This document shows positions 1 through 9,456 of a stretch of 64,000 bases of DNA, piece by piece. Numbering within the stretch: position 1 is the stretch's first letter; each line of letters starts with the position of its first letter. Both the position numbers and the translations under genes were made by a program. The stretch spans positions 5,610-69,609 of the forward strand of contig CAJTOH010000020.1 in assembly GCA_910577685.1 (NCBI GenBank), read 5' to 3'. Source of the DNA: an uncultured Dorea sp. (GTDB lineage: Bacteria; Bacillota; Clostridia; Lachnospirales; Lachnospiraceae). Below the pieces are notes generated by a model, which had not been told where the DNA came from, did not search any database, and worked only from the letters and a program-made list of their open reading frames with translations.

Positions 1-1286
1 ATATCTTTTCCTTCTACCAGATAATCTGCCAGTATCTCCATCTCTTCCTTCAGACGGGCCGGCAGTACCGCAAGTCCCATAACCTCGATCAATCCGATAT
101 TCTCCTTCTTGATATTATGGTACTGTGCATGTGGATGATATACTCCCAAAGGATGCTCTTCCGTTGTAATATTATTTCTTAAGGTCAAATCCAGCTCGTA
201 CATATCGCCTGCTTTTCTGGCAATAGGCGTGATGGTATTATGCGGTTCTCCGTCCGTCTCCGCGAATACAAACGCCTCCTCGTCCGTATAGCCTCTCCAC
301 GCCTTAAGAACATGATCTGCCAGATCAATCAGACGCTTCTCATCCCTGCATCTGATACGGAGAACTGACAGCGGCCATTTTACAATCCCTGCCTCCACAT
401 CTTCATAGCCCGGGATCGTCACCGGCTTTTCAATCGGAGCCTTCGCCATGGCAAATGTATAATTGCCGCCTTGGAAATGATCATGGCTTAAGATAGAACC
501 GCCCACAATCGGAAGGTCTGCGTTGGATCCCAGAAAATAGTGCGGAAACAGCTTAATAAAATCAAAGAGCTTGATAAATGCCGCCCTCTCTATCTTCATA
601 GGAACATGCTGCCCGTTAAACACGATACAATGCTCATTATAGTATACATAAGGAGAATACTGGAATCCCCATTCACTGTCGTTGATGGTGATGGGAATGA
701 TTCTATGGTTCTCCCTTGCCGGATGATTCAATCGCCCTGCATAGCCTTCATTCTCCATACAGAGAAGACATTTGGGATAACTGCTTGCCTTCGCATTTCT
801 GGCCGCCGCGATTGCCTTCGGGTCCTTCTCCGGCTTAGACAGATTAATGGTAATGTCGATCTCGCCGTAAGGAGAATCCACCTTCCATTTCATATCCTTC
901 TTCACGCGGTAACGGCGGATATAATCGCTGTCCTGACTAAACTTGTAGTAATAATCCGTCGCTTCCTTCGCGGACTTCTCATATTTCTTCGCGAATGTCT
1001 CCTGCACCTGCGCGGGTCTTGGAACCAGACAGTTCATCAGCTTTGTGTCAAATAGATCCCTGTATCCGATACTGTCCTCAATAATGCCGCGCTTTACGGC
1101 TTCGTCAAGCAGCTCCTTCAAGACAGATTCTAATTCAATAGAATCTACGTCAATCTCCGTGTCCTCATAGTCGTCTTCATGGAACATATCAAGCAGGAGG
1201 TTTGTCGTATAGATACGCTCTGTCTGCAAAACAAGCCCTGTTTGAATACCGTACTCTACCAGTTTCTTGATATTCTCATTTAACAT
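1..1286 (-). CDS. galT: UDP-glucose--hexose-1-phosphate uridylyltransferase (class II GalT), 3' end outside window
   Basis: Swaps UMP between UDP-glucose and galactose-1-phosphate in the Leloir pathway (cytoplasm). The reading frame runs leftward from an ATG at 1284-1286, preceded by GGAGG, and is open to base 1, so the C-terminus is missing. The frame begins MLNENIKKLVEYGIQ and contains GGSILSHDHFQGG, the His-rich active-site segment of the Firmicute-type (class II) GalT, with many family-like stretches such as YSPYVYYNEHCIVF. It lies 46 bases downstream of galK on the same strand, so the two are very probably co-transcribed. The identification is firm; only the C-terminal part cannot be checked. 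Confidence 0.93.
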   Translation of the reverse strand, partial: MLNENIKKLVEYGIQTGLVLQTERIYTTNLLLDMFHEDDYEDTEIDVDSIELESVLKELLDEAVKRGIIEDSIGYRDLFDTKLMNCLVPRPAQVQETFAKKYEKSAKEATDYYYKFSQDSDYIRRYRVKKDMKWKVDSPYGEIDITINLSKPEKDPKAIAAARNAKASSYPKCLLCMENEGYAGRLNHPARENHRIIPITINDSEWGFQYSPYVYYNEHCIVFNGQHVPMKIERAAFIKLFDFIKLFPHYFLGSNADLPIVGGSILSHDHFQGGNYTFAMAKAPIEKPVTIPGYEDVEAGIVKWPLSVLRIRCRDEKRLIDLADHVLKAWRGYTDEEAFVFAETDGEPHNTITPIARKAGDMYELDLTLRNNITTEEHPLGVYHPHAQYHNIKKENIGLIEVMGLAVLPARLKEEMEILADYLVEGKD

Positions 1287-1332
1287 CTTCTCTTTTCCTC
1301 CATCTCTTATAATAGGTCCTTGCAGGTCAAAA

Positions 1333-2499
1333 TTATATTGCGCCCGCCCCGTCTCCGATATCAACTACATAGAACTCCGCCTCATGGCCTACCTTCTCCC
1401 GGTACGCCTTCCCGATCTCGCTGATAAAGGTATCCACCGCTTCATTTTTCACGATGCTGACCGTACAGCCGCCGAATCCTCCTCCGGTAATGCGGGAACC
1501 CATCACGCCCGGCATCGCCTGTGCAAGATCCACCAGAATATCTATCTCTTTGCAGGAAACCTCATAGTCGTATCTCAGAGATTCGTGGGAGGAATTCATT
1601 AACTTCCCGAACAGCTCCACATCCTGATTCTTCAATGCCTCCACGGCGCGGATGGTTCTCTGGTTCTCATATACGGCATGTTTTGCACGCTTCTTCCTTA
1701 CCTCGTCCTTGATCGCATCCTTGTGGGCCTCGAATTCCTCTTCCGTCAACTCTCCGAGCGCCTTGACATCCGTCACGGCCTGAAGCTCCTTCAATGCCGT
1801 TTCACATTCATTTCTGCGATCATTATAGGCAGAATCCACTAAGCTGTGCTTTACCTTGCTGTTTGTAATTACAATCTTCGCATCCTCCAACACAACCGGC
1901 GCATATTCATAATGCAGCGTGTTCGTATCTAAGAAAATAGCGTGATCCTTCTTCCCCATAGCGCTGGCAAACTGATCCATGATACCGCAGTTGCAGCCGT
2001 TAAAATTATTCTCCGAATCCTGTCCGATCAGCGCCAGATCTACCATGGAGACCTCATCGAATCCGAATATATCCTTAAGAATCACCCCTGTCAAAACTTC
2101 AAGGGAAGCGGACGAAGAGAGTCCCGATCCATTGGGGATATTGCCAAAGATCAAAATATCCAGACCGTGGGCGAGTTTATATCCCCGTTTTTCAAACGCC
2201 CACATTACGCCCTTGGGATAATTGGTCCAGTTCGCCTTCGCATCCGGAACAAGTTCATCCAGACTCGTCTCAATGACTCCCAGCCTCTCAAAATTCACCG
2301 AATAAAACCGAAGGTTTCTGTCGTCTCTGCTTCTGACGATTCCATAGGTCCCCAACGTCAACGCACACGGGAACACATGACCGCCGTTATAATCCGTATG
2401 CTCTCCGATCAGATTGACACGGCCGGGAGCAAAATATGTACGAATCTCCCCTTCACTTCCATATAGCTCCTGAAACTGCTGAATTAATCTCTCCTTCAT
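1333..2499 (-). CDS. galK: Galactokinase
   Basis: Phosphorylates D-galactose at C1 with ATP, the first step of the Leloir pathway. The start is taken at MKERLIQQFQ because GGAGG sits 8 bases upstream; a more upstream ATG would add seven residues but has no ribosome site. All GHMP-kinase landmarks are present: the galactokinase signature PGRVNLIGEHTDYNGG near the N-terminus, the ATP loop GSGLSSSASLEV at about residue 120, and the C-terminal ITGGGFGGCTVSIV. Length (388 aa) is normal for the family. It heads a galK-galT transcription unit and is divergent from an AraC-type regulator. Confidence 0.97.
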   Translation of the reverse strand: MKERLIQQFQELYGSEGEIRTYFAPGRVNLIGEHTDYNGGHVFPCALTLGTYGIVRSRDDRNLRFYSVNFERLGVIETSLDELVPDAKANWTNYPKGVMWAFEKRGYKLAHGLDILIFGNIPNGSGLSSSASLEVLTGVILKDIFGFDEVSMVDLALIGQDSENNFNGCNCGIMDQFASAMGKKDHAIFLDTNTLHYEYAPVVLEDAKIVITNSKVKHSLVDSAYNDRRNECETALKELQAVTDVKALGELTEEEFEAHKDAIKDEVRKKRAKHAVYENQRTIRAVEALKNQDVELFGKLMNSSHESLRYDYEVSCKEIDILVDLAQAMPGVMGSRITGGGFGGCTVSIVKNEAVDTFISEIGKAYREKVGHEAEFYVVDIGDGAGAI

Positions 2500-2610
2500 C
2501 TTCGCATCCTCCATTCTCAAAATATTACCCCTGTGAATCTATCTTGCATATTTATCTAATCTAGTTTATGATTATAATGAGATTTATCTTAAGATACAAT
2601 AAGAATATTC

Positions 2611-2622
2611 GATAATATTATC
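2611..2622. promoter_or_regulatory. 12-bp palindrome between galK and the AraC gene
   Basis: GATAATATTATC is a perfect palindrome in the AT-rich divergent intergenic region, 28 bases before the AraC start. It may be an operator for the gal regulator or simply AT-rich chance symmetry. Confidence 0.3.
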
Positions 2623-2649
2623 AGTATATTGAGGAAATGGGGTATTTCA

Positions 2650-3540
2650 ATGCGGCTTCATACGGAAAAGGACCAGAAAGAGATCAAAAAGCACGGAAAT
2701 TACGAATTCCCTGTCCACATAAGCCTTGAGAAAATACAGGCGTATGAGCAGGATTCTTTTCCCTGGCACTGGCATCCTGAGATTGAACTTACTTGGGTCA
2801 TGTCAGGACAAATTGAATATCTGGTGAATGACAAGAAGTATCTGCTAAGAGAAGGAGACGGATTATTCTGCAACAGTAATTCCCTCCATTCCGGATATAT
2901 GGTGGACAGAACGGACTGCAACTACCTCTCCGTCACTTTCCATCCCAGATTTATTTACGGATATGAGAACAGCCTGCTTCAGACAAAATATGTGGACTTT
3001 ATCACCGCCAACGAAAGCTGGCATTCTCTAAGACTTCAAAGGGAAAACGGCCGGCATCAGGAGATTGTAAGCCAAATCCGGAATATTTACCAGATCTTCC
3101 GGACCTCGCCGCCAGACTATGAATTGCAGGTACATCTGATTCTCGCCGGCATCTGGCAAAAGCTCTACCTGCACTATCACTCGCTTCCGGTCAGCGAACA
3201 GCAGCCGCAAAAACATCTGACGCGGTTAAAGGAGATCCTCTCCTATATTCAGGAACATTATGCTCAGGAACTTACATTAGATGAGATTGCAGAACATGTG
3301 AATATCTGTAAGAGTGAATGTTGCAGATATTTTAAAAAATATATGAAAATAACCATCTTCGACTATATCCTGTTCCTGAGGATCCGGAACAGCCTTCCGC
3401 TTCTGAAAGAGGGAGAGAGCGTCACCAAGATTGCAAGTATGACCGGTTTCTCCACACCGGCTTACTACGGACAGATCTTCAAACGGTATATGGGATGTTC
3501 GCCCAGCCGGTATCGGAAAGACCACATGGGCAAGACATAA
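2650..3540 (+). CDS. AraC family transcriptional regulator, probable gal regulator
   Basis: About 296 aa. The N-terminal half (residues 20-110) looks like a cupin sugar-sensing domain with FPWHWHPEIELTWVMSGQIEY, the usual AraC arm motif. The C-terminal 100 residues form the double helix-turn-helix (LTLDEIAEHVNICKSECCRYFKKY, then TKIASMTGFSTPAYYGQIFKRYMGCSPSRYR). The start is uncertain: ATG at 2650 is chosen because MRLHTEK fits the family, but a TTG at 2629 is also open. Divergent orientation from galK-galT makes control of galactose genes the simplest inference; the ligand is not known from sequence. Confidence 0.85.
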   Translation: MRLHTEKDQKEIKKHGNYEFPVHISLEKIQAYEQDSFPWHWHPEIELTWVMSGQIEYLVNDKKYLLREGDGLFCNSNSLHSGYMVDRTDCNYLSVTFHPRFIYGYENSLLQTKYVDFITANESWHSLRLQRENGRHQEIVSQIRNIYQIFRTSPPDYELQVHLILAGIWQKLYLHYHSLPVSEQQPQKHLTRLKEILSYIQEHYAQELTLDEIAEHVNICKSECCRYFKKYMKITIFDYILFLRIRNSLPLLKEGESVTKIASMTGFSTPAYYGQIFKRYMGCSPSRYRKDHMGKT

Positions 3541-3600
3541 AGAACTGCGCAGAACTTAACCGTCTCAACATGTATCGGTTATGTCCGCGCAGTTCTTTAA
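3539..3600. terminator. Hairpin terminator between convergent genes
   Basis: Arms AAAGAACTGCGC (3539-3550) and GCGCAGTTCTTT (3587-3598) are exact inverted repeats, with a smaller AACCG/CGGTT stem in the loop, and T-rich sequence follows on the plus strand. It sits between the convergent AraC and AIM24 genes and could serve both. Confidence 0.75.
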
Positions 3601-3611
3601 ATTATCTTTTC

Positions 3612-4292
3612 TTATGAACCGGACGGCAGATATGGTCTTAATATTCCCGCCACATTACTGATCGGCATCGTCTGAAGCCACACCTTACCTGGTCCGCTGA
3701 TTACCGTATTAAAGAGTCCTTCGCCGCCAAAGAGCATGTTCTTGACTCCGGGCACACTCTTGATCTCCATCTGGCAGGTAGCCGTCATCGCCGCAAGATG
3801 TCCCGTGTCGACAACAATCTGCTGTCCCGGCTGCAGCTCGTAATCTACCACATGCCCGTCAAATTCTGCGAATACCGTACCGTAACCGCTGATCTTCTGC
3901 ATTATGAAGCCTTCGCCGCCAAACAATCCCGAGCTGAACTTCTTGTTAAAGAAGACGGACAATTCCACTCCTGCTTCTGCCGCCAGAAACGCACTTTTCT
4001 GGAAGATCATCTCCTGTCCCGGAGCAATCTCATACGCCTTAATCGATCCCGGAAAGCTGGACGCAAATGCAATCATTCCGCTGCCTCCCTGAGCTGTATA
4101 GACATTCTGGAACATCTTCTCTCCGGAGAACATTCTTCCGAATGCTTTCCCGAGTCCTCCGTTCGTTGTCGTCTCCATCTTCATATTCGGCGACATCCAA
4201 GACATGCCGCCGCCTTCCGTAATCATCTTCTCTCCGCCTTCGAGCTGGCAGACTACCACCGGGAGAGTCTCTCCCTGAATCTGATATTTCAT
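3612..4292 (-). CDS. AIM24/TIGR00266 family protein
   Basis: 226 aa, cytosolic, no signal peptide or membrane segment. The sequence is rich in Gly and aromatic beta-strand repeats (GGEGFIMQKISGYGTVFAEFDG, LFGGEGLFNTVISGPGKVW), which is the recognisable pattern of the AIM24 family, predicted to fold as a compact beta-helix-like trimer. The biochemical role of the bacterial proteins is not established. AGGAGG precedes the ATG at about 11 bases. It is a stand-alone gene convergent with the AraC regulator, with a shared terminator between them. Family call fairly sure, function unknown. Confidence 0.8.
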   Translation of the reverse strand: MKYQIQGETLPVVVCQLEGGEKMITEGGGMSWMSPNMKMETTTNGGLGKAFGRMFSGEKMFQNVYTAQGGSGMIAFASSFPGSIKAYEIAPGQEMIFQKSAFLAAEAGVELSVFFNKKFSSGLFGGEGFIMQKISGYGTVFAEFDGHVVDYELQPGQQIVVDTGHLAAMTATCQMEIKSVPGVKNMLFGGEGLFNTVISGPGKVWLQTMPISNVAGILRPYLPSGS

Positions 4293-4444
4293 AAATTCTG
4301 TACCTCCTGTACCTGTTAGCCGGAGCTCCTATAATATCCTTATGTACATATATACATTTCTAAGAGTTCCCTTTTCTTCTGTTACTATCATATACTTTTA
4401 TGGAAAATATGTCAATTATTAGAAGCCCGGATACGAACAGTAAC

Positions 4445-5431
4445 CTAATTCCACTTCATCCCAATTCCGGCTTTCACCGCCTTGTCGTAAATCTCTCTTG
4501 CAGCTATCAAATCCTGAGCCGCAACGCCGACGGACTTAAACACAATGATCTCCTCGTCGTTCTCACGCCCCGTCACTTCACCCTTAAGCACCTCTCCCAG
4601 ATCTCCGGTAAAATCGTTCTTCGTGATTGTACCTTCCTCCAACGGAATCAAGATATCCCCCGCCTCTGACAGTACCGCTTCTTCCGAATCAAAATAGATC
4701 CTGGAAGCCCGGGTCAGGATTACCGGATCCATCTCCTGCATATGGTGCTGATAGGAACCGATACAGCTTACAGTCGCCCCCTTCTTCACCTTCCTACCGT
4801 CGAAAACAGGCTTTTCGGACGGAGTAGCCGTAATTATCAGGTCCGCGTCCGCAATGGCTTCGTCAGACGACTGAACCGGAATAATCCTGACTCCGTACCC
4901 CTTCATTTCCTCCTGCATCTGCTTTACAAACGTCCGGGTCCTGTCATAGTGTAAGCCGCATACCCGCACTTCCTCAAGCTTCCTTGCTTCCAGCATCGCC
5001 TCAAGCTGAGCCGCTCCCTGTCCTCCGGTTCCGATAAGCGCGCCAATCTTACATTCCTTCTTCGCCAAAACATCGAAAGCCGCCCCTGACGCCGCCCCGG
5101 TACGGATCTGCGTCACACAGATTCCGTCCATGATAGACTCTACTACGCCCGTCTTTCCATCAATCAGCATGACCTGCGCAGGCAGCGCCGGAAGCCCCTT
5201 CTCAATGTTGTGGGGAAATACGTTTACAATCTTAAGAGACGCCGTATCCATCTCCTCTACGTAAGCCGGCATAAACAGGAAACATCCGTCATGCCCCGGT
5301 GCCTGAATATTGGTGCGCAGCGGTGCCTTACATTTTCCGTCTGTCAATAATTGAAAGGCTTTCTTATTCGCCTCTATAGCGTCTCTCATTGTAAATACTT
5401 TTCTGATATCTTCTTTTGATAATAGTAACAT
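4445..5431 (-). CDS. Ornithine cyclodeaminase/mu-crystallin family protein
   Basis: 328 aa. The start is set at MLLLSKEDIRKVFTM because GGAGG lies 8 bases upstream; the longer frame would run back into the preceding gene. A Rossmann NAD(P)-binding segment is visible at about residues 130-150 (IGALIGTGGQGAAQLEAML), followed by family sequences such as ADLIITATPSEKPVF and CIGSYQHHMQEMDP. The family includes ornithine cyclodeaminase, ketimine (pyrroline-2-carboxylate) reductase and alanine dehydrogenase, and sequence alone does not separate these. It follows the IlvD/Edd-like dehydratase by 11 bases, so the two enzymes probably work on one substrate. Confidence 0.85.
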   Translation of the reverse strand: MLLLSKEDIRKVFTMRDAIEANKKAFQLLTDGKCKAPLRTNIQAPGHDGCFLFMPAYVEEMDTASLKIVNVFPHNIEKGLPALPAQVMLIDGKTGVVESIMDGICVTQIRTGAASGAAFDVLAKKECKIGALIGTGGQGAAQLEAMLEARKLEEVRVCGLHYDRTRTFVKQMQEEMKGYGVRIIPVQSSDEAIADADLIITATPSEKPVFDGRKVKKGATVSCIGSYQHHMQEMDPVILTRASRIYFDSEEAVLSEAGDILIPLEEGTITKNDFTGDLGEVLKGEVTGRENDEEIIVFKSVGVAAQDLIAAREIYDKAVKAGIGMKWN

Positions 5432-5442
5432 ATTCTTTCCTC

Positions 5443-7101
5443 CTACTGCAATAGATCCCATGGCTGCATTGCTCCGCCTTCTTCCGCCGGACGGCACATC
5501 CTTGCAAAGATGTTCAGGCACCCCTTCTCCTCCTTAAGCGGCGGACATACCCAATTCTCTCTCCGTCCCGCCAGCTCTTCATCCGACACCAGCAGAGATA
5601 CCTTCCCGTCCGGTATATCGATGACAATCTCATCCCCGTTCTCCACAAGGGCAATATTTCCTCCGTCATACGCTTCCGGCGACACATGCCCGATAATCGC
5701 GCCGTAATTAAATCCCGAAAACCTTGCGTCCGAAATCAGGCCCACACTCTTATGCAGACCCAAACCAATCAACGCGTCGATACTCAGCATCAGCTCTTTC
5801 ATGCCGGGCGCTCCTTTACATCCCTCGTACCGGATTACAATGATATCTCCCGGCACGATCTTCCCCGACCGAATCGCCTCAAACGCCGCCCTGTCCCCAT
5901 CGAATACCTTCGCTTTTCCTTTCATATACTTGACTTCATCGTACACCGCCGTCGGTCTCACAATCGCACCGTTCGGCGAGAGATTTCCTCTTAAAATCTT
6001 AAGCCCCGGCTCGTCAAACAGAGGATGTTCAAGAGAATGAATTACTTGGTTTTCCTGCCTTTTTACTTTAGAAAGAATCTCCGACCACGGATACCCGTAC
6101 ATACTTGATACCTTCGTATAAAGTTTCTCTTCTAACATCTTCATCACATTCGGGACGCCGCCTGCATAGTGGAAATCTACCACGGTATAAGGGCCGCTCG
6201 GTATCACGGCGTTAATACATTTGATCTCATCGGCATATTTTTCAAAGTCTTCCAGCGTAAGCCTGATACCCAGTTCATATGCGTAAGACAGTAAATGAAG
6301 CACTGCGTTCGTAGACCCTGCCACCGCCAGATCAAACATAATCGCATTATGAAGCGTCTCTTTTGTAATCAGCATGGAAGGTTTTCTTCCTGCCTTCGTA
6401 AGTTCTACTGCGTATTTGCCTGCTTCCCTTGCTTTCCTAAGCTTCGCATTATCGGACGCCGGAATCGTGGAGGTTCCCGGCAGCACCAGATTCAGCACCT
6501 CTCCCAACATCTGCATGGTATTCGCCGTCCCCATGGACGGACATGCGCCGAAGGACGGACACACGCTGTCTTCCATCTCCATCAATTCCTCTTCCTCCGC
6601 ACCGGAAAATCTTGCGGAGTCCAAGTCTGCTTCTACCACGGTCTTCCCGCAGTATTGACCGGGCTGCATGGAACCGCCCGTAATTACCATAGACGGAATG
6701 TCAAGACGCATTGCCGCCAGATAGCAGCCGGCAATAATATTGTCGCAGGTCGCTATCATTGCCAACCCGTCGAAATTATGGACGCGTGTAACAAATTCCA
6801 CGGACATGGCTACGATGTCGCGTCCCACTTGTTCGTATTTTAGCTCCTCCGCGCCGTTCGCTATATTCCCGCAGGTCGCCGGAATACCGAACTCGACCGG
6901 AATACCGCCCGCCGCCCAGATTCCTTCCTTTACAGCCTCCGCGATCTGCCGCAGGTGGGCCGATCCCGGCGAACCCGCCATGTATGAATTCGGTACGCCG
7001 ATATGCGGTTTCCTGCGGATATCTTTGTCAGAATACCCGGCTGCTTTCATCATCACGCGCCGGTGGGCGGCTTGGGCGCCATTCCAATATTCTGTTCCCA
7101 T
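5443..7101 (-). CDS. IlvD/Edd family dehydratase (dihydroxy-acid or sugar-acid dehydratase)
   Basis: 552 aa, start at MGTEYWNGAQAAHRR with AAGGAGATAGGTTT before the ATG. These enzymes remove water from 2,3-dihydroxy acids using an Fe-S cluster. Cluster-ligand Cys segments are visible: MIATCDNIIAGCYLAAMRL, VCPSFGACPSMGTANTMQM and IRYEGCKGAPGMKEL. The C-terminal substrate-domain motif GLISDARFSGF...GHVSPEA is intact. Length fits both DHAD and aldonic-acid dehydratases. No other ilv gene is near, and the partner is an ornithine-cyclodeaminase-like protein under a divergent GntR gene, so a catabolic role is more likely than branched-chain amino acid synthesis. The substrate is not determined. Confidence 0.85.
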   Translation of the reverse strand: MGTEYWNGAQAAHRRVMMKAAGYSDKDIRRKPHIGVPNSYMAGSPGSAHLRQIAEAVKEGIWAAGGIPVEFGIPATCGNIANGAEELKYEQVGRDIVAMSVEFVTRVHNFDGLAMIATCDNIIAGCYLAAMRLDIPSMVITGGSMQPGQYCGKTVVEADLDSARFSGAEEEELMEMEDSVCPSFGACPSMGTANTMQMLGEVLNLVLPGTSTIPASDNAKLRKAREAGKYAVELTKAGRKPSMLITKETLHNAIMFDLAVAGSTNAVLHLLSYAYELGIRLTLEDFEKYADEIKCINAVIPSGPYTVVDFHYAGGVPNVMKMLEEKLYTKVSSMYGYPWSEILSKVKRQENQVIHSLEHPLFDEPGLKILRGNLSPNGAIVRPTAVYDEVKYMKGKAKVFDGDRAAFEAIRSGKIVPGDIIVIRYEGCKGAPGMKELMLSIDALIGLGLHKSVGLISDARFSGFNYGAIIGHVSPEAYDGGNIALVENGDEIVIDIPDGKVSLLVSDEELAGRRENWVCPPLKEEKGCLNIFARMCRPAEEGGAMQPWDLLQ

Positions 7102-7332
7102 AAACCTATCTCCTTCTTTATATACTTTAAGACTTACTATAGCAAAAAAAGGGAAGACAGGCAATGGAAAATCACCTGCCATTATGGCCGTACCCGTATG
7201 AATATTTTATCAGGAAATGTCGGACTTATCCTGTTTAGCAGTAAACCCCCCGAAACTCATCATTTTTAGTTGCCCCTTTTAGCCTTTTATAGTATGATTT
7301 AAGATATAATTTTGAAAAACGGAGGAATTCCC
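7102..7332. other. Divergent intergenic region, dehydratase operon / GntR
   Basis: 230 bases separating two divergent starts and so holding both promoters. A TATAAT-like hexamer lies shortly before the GntR ribosome site, but I could not assign a convincing -35 box or a GntR operator by eye. Confidence 0.4.
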
Positions 7333-7992
7333 ATGGCCGAAAAGACCGTATCCCTTTCTACACAGGCATACGACAAGATAAAAGTAAACATCCTGAATCT
7401 AACCTATCCCCCTGGCATGCCGCTCACTGAAGCCATGCTGACTTCCGAACTTGGCATGAGCCGGAGTCCTATCAGGGCCGCCATCCAGATGCTGCAGACA
7501 GAGGGACTGATTGTATCAGACTACCATAAGTCCATGACCGTGCGGGAGATTACGGACAAAGACATTAACGAACTGTACCAGATCCGGGAACTTTTAGAAG
7601 GAGCGGCTTTCCGGCTTATTTTCTCATCAGGGCGAAACGAGGAATTTTCTTACCGCCTTGAGGAGAAGATCGTGCGCATGTTCGCAACTGCGGAAAATGC
7701 CTACGAGTGGGAGATCGCCGATACCGCCATGCATATGGAGATTATCAGCATTTTTGAAAATGAACGAATTAATAAAATCTACGAGAATAACCTGTGTGAA
7801 CTGATCCGCATCGGACAGTATTCCGTCAGAAATGGCATGCAGATATCAAAGACAAATGAAAACCTCAAGAAGATGATCGAATACATGCGGAAGGGCGACT
7901 CCGAACAATCCTTCGCAATTTTAAAAGCCGACCATTTTGAGATCGGACGGGACAGCGCTTTAAAAGCAGAAATCTTAGGGCGCGCCACATAG
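7333..7992 (+). CDS. GntR family (FCD) transcriptional regulator
   Basis: 219 aa, start MAEKTVSLSTQAYDK with GGAGGAATTCCC before the ATG. The N-terminal winged helix is seen in AYDKIKVNILNLTYPPGMPLTEAMLTSELGMSRSPIRAAIQMLQTEGLI. The C-terminal part is an alpha-helical FCD ligand domain (INELYQIRELLEGAAFRL, then the His-containing DTAMHMEIISIF, which in this family often helps bind metal and a carboxylate). Divergence from the dehydratase/ornithine-cyclodeaminase pair suggests it responds to their substrate or product. It converges on the next gene with only three bases between. Confidence 0.9.
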   Translation: MAEKTVSLSTQAYDKIKVNILNLTYPPGMPLTEAMLTSELGMSRSPIRAAIQMLQTEGLIVSDYHKSMTVREITDKDINELYQIRELLEGAAFRLIFSSGRNEEFSYRLEEKIVRMFATAENAYEWEIADTAMHMEIISIFENERINKIYENNLCELIRIGQYSVRNGMQISKTNENLKKMIEYMRKGDSEQSFAILKADHFEIGRDSALKAEILGRAT

Positions 7993-7995
7993 ACC

Positions 7996-8688
7996 TTACC
8001 ATCCGCGCAGCTTCGCTGAAGGCACGTCTTTCCTGACAATCTCCAACGCCTGCTCCATGATACTGTCATTATACTTATGCAGTCCCCGCCGTATCACATA
8101 TTCCACATTCACAAAGCTTTGCAGATAATACTGTTTTGCATTACGAATCCATTTCCCGATGGACTCAAAATCAGACCGCTGATGATATTCCAGAACAACA
8201 GTAGTGCAAAATTCATATGGTACGGCGTCGCTGAGCAAAAATTCCACGCTCTTTTTAACATTTTCCAAGTCATACCCCTGAATTCCCACCGTCTTTCCGT
8301 AACTTTTCGGCGAATTCTTGATATCCATGGCAACGTAGCTGACTAATCCTTCGGAGACAATACGCCGTAATTTATCCGGAAAACTGCCATTCGTCTCCAA
8401 TTTAACCTCATACCCCAATTCCCTGACATGCTGCAGAAACTCTTCCACCCCGTGCTGAATCAGAGGTTCCCCTCCGGTCAGACATACTCCGTCCAAGATC
8501 CCTTTGTATTCCTCGAGAAATGCATATACATCTTCTACAGGAATATTCTTATTCTCATGGGTATCTATCACCAACGGCTTATAATAACAATATGGACAAC
8601 GAAAATTACAGCCTGCAGTGAAAATTGAGCAGGCTATCTTTCCCGGATAATCTAATAACGAAAATCTCTTCAGGCCCTGTATTACCAT
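7996..8688 (-). CDS. Radical SAM activating protein, NrdG2-type
   Basis: 230 aa, start MVIQGLKRFSLLDYPGK with GGAGG upstream. It carries the radical SAM cysteine cluster CNFRCPYC at about residues 26-33 and the glycine-rich SAM motif GVCLTGGEPLIQ. This pattern matches the anaerobic ribonucleoside-triphosphate reductase activating proteins, which install a glycyl radical on NrdD. No nrdD is in the window, so the true partner could be another glycyl radical enzyme. A TetR-type gene lies 78 bases upstream on the same strand and the two may be co-transcribed. Confidence 0.85.
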   Translation of the reverse strand: MVIQGLKRFSLLDYPGKIACSIFTAGCNFRCPYCYYKPLVIDTHENKNIPVEDVYAFLEEYKGILDGVCLTGGEPLIQHGVEEFLQHVRELGYEVKLETNGSFPDKLRRIVSEGLVSYVAMDIKNSPKSYGKTVGIQGYDLENVKKSVEFLLSDAVPYEFCTTVVLEYHQRSDFESIGKWIRNAKQYYLQSFVNVEYVIRRGLHKYNDSIMEQALEIVRKDVPSAKLRGW

Positions 8689-8766
8689 ACTTTCAGCCTC
8701 CTTTTCCACCCCGGCGCCATCCTTGAACTCCCGCCGATGATGCATTTTTACAATACTCAAGACAAA

Positions 8767-9351
8767 TTATGCCTTAAAATGCTCCAACATGTACGGCATA
8801 CATTCCTTGCTGTACTGCCCTAAGGAATATCTCCCCTTATTCAGGCACCAATCCGAAACCAGAGCGCGTTCGCACATGGCATAATACTGCGTCACATCCC
8901 TTACCGCAACATCCCCGCGTATCTGACCTCGTTTCTGCCCTTCTTCCACGATACGGTCCAGCAGCTTGTAATAATTGCGGTTGCGGTCCAGAAGATGACT
9001 CTGCTTCTCCGATACGAGCTGTGTAGAATACAGGGAAGCAAGCAGGTCGATATTAATCTTCTCCTCCATCATAGTATGCGTCTCGTAATTCAGATATAAT
9101 AGTTTTGCGAAACTATCCATATCCGGATCCATCTTTGCCTCCAACTCCTCATAATAATCGTCCAGAATCATGGACAATGTATTCAAAAGCTCATCCTTCG
9201 TGCTGAAATAATAATAAAAAGAACCCTTAGACGTACCTGACAGTTCGATGATATCGTCTACCGTTGTCCCACTATACCCTTTTTCATGAAACAACTGCCA
9301 CGCAGCCGAGACGATCCTGCTCTTCACACTTTTCTTCACATCTTTCTCCAT
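8767..9351 (-). CDS. TetR family transcriptional regulator
   Basis: 194 aa. N-terminal TetR DNA-binding domain: SRIVSAAWQLFHEKGYSGTTVDDIIELSGTSKGSFYYYFSTKDELL (residues 10-56), a near-canonical helix-turn-helix. The rest is an all-helical ligand domain without recognisable specificity. It lies upstream of the NrdG2-like gene on the same strand. Its target is not evident; the palindromic promoter of the glycyl radical cluster at 13.2 kb is one candidate by proximity, but that is only inference. Confidence 0.92.
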   Translation of the reverse strand: MEKDVKKSVKSRIVSAAWQLFHEKGYSGTTVDDIIELSGTSKGSFYYYFSTKDELLNTLSMILDDYYEELEAKMDPDMDSFAKLLYLNYETHTMMEEKINIDLLASLYSTQLVSEKQSHLLDRNRNYYKLLDRIVEEGQKRGQIRGDVAVRDVTQYYAMCERALVSDWCLNKGRYSLGQYSKECMPYMLEHFKA

Positions 9352-9456
9352 GTCATTCTCCTATTCTAAGCCTTCTAGTGTGCTGGCCACTGTCTGCAAA
9401 CAGTATCGATACCTAACAATATCAGCCGCCACTACCGCCGTCTCCGGTTCGTTATT

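Noticed and set aside
5443..7101. Naming the dehydratase ilvD
   Set aside because: No other branched-chain amino acid gene is near, and the partner gene and GntR regulator suggest a catabolic role, so the symbol was left empty.
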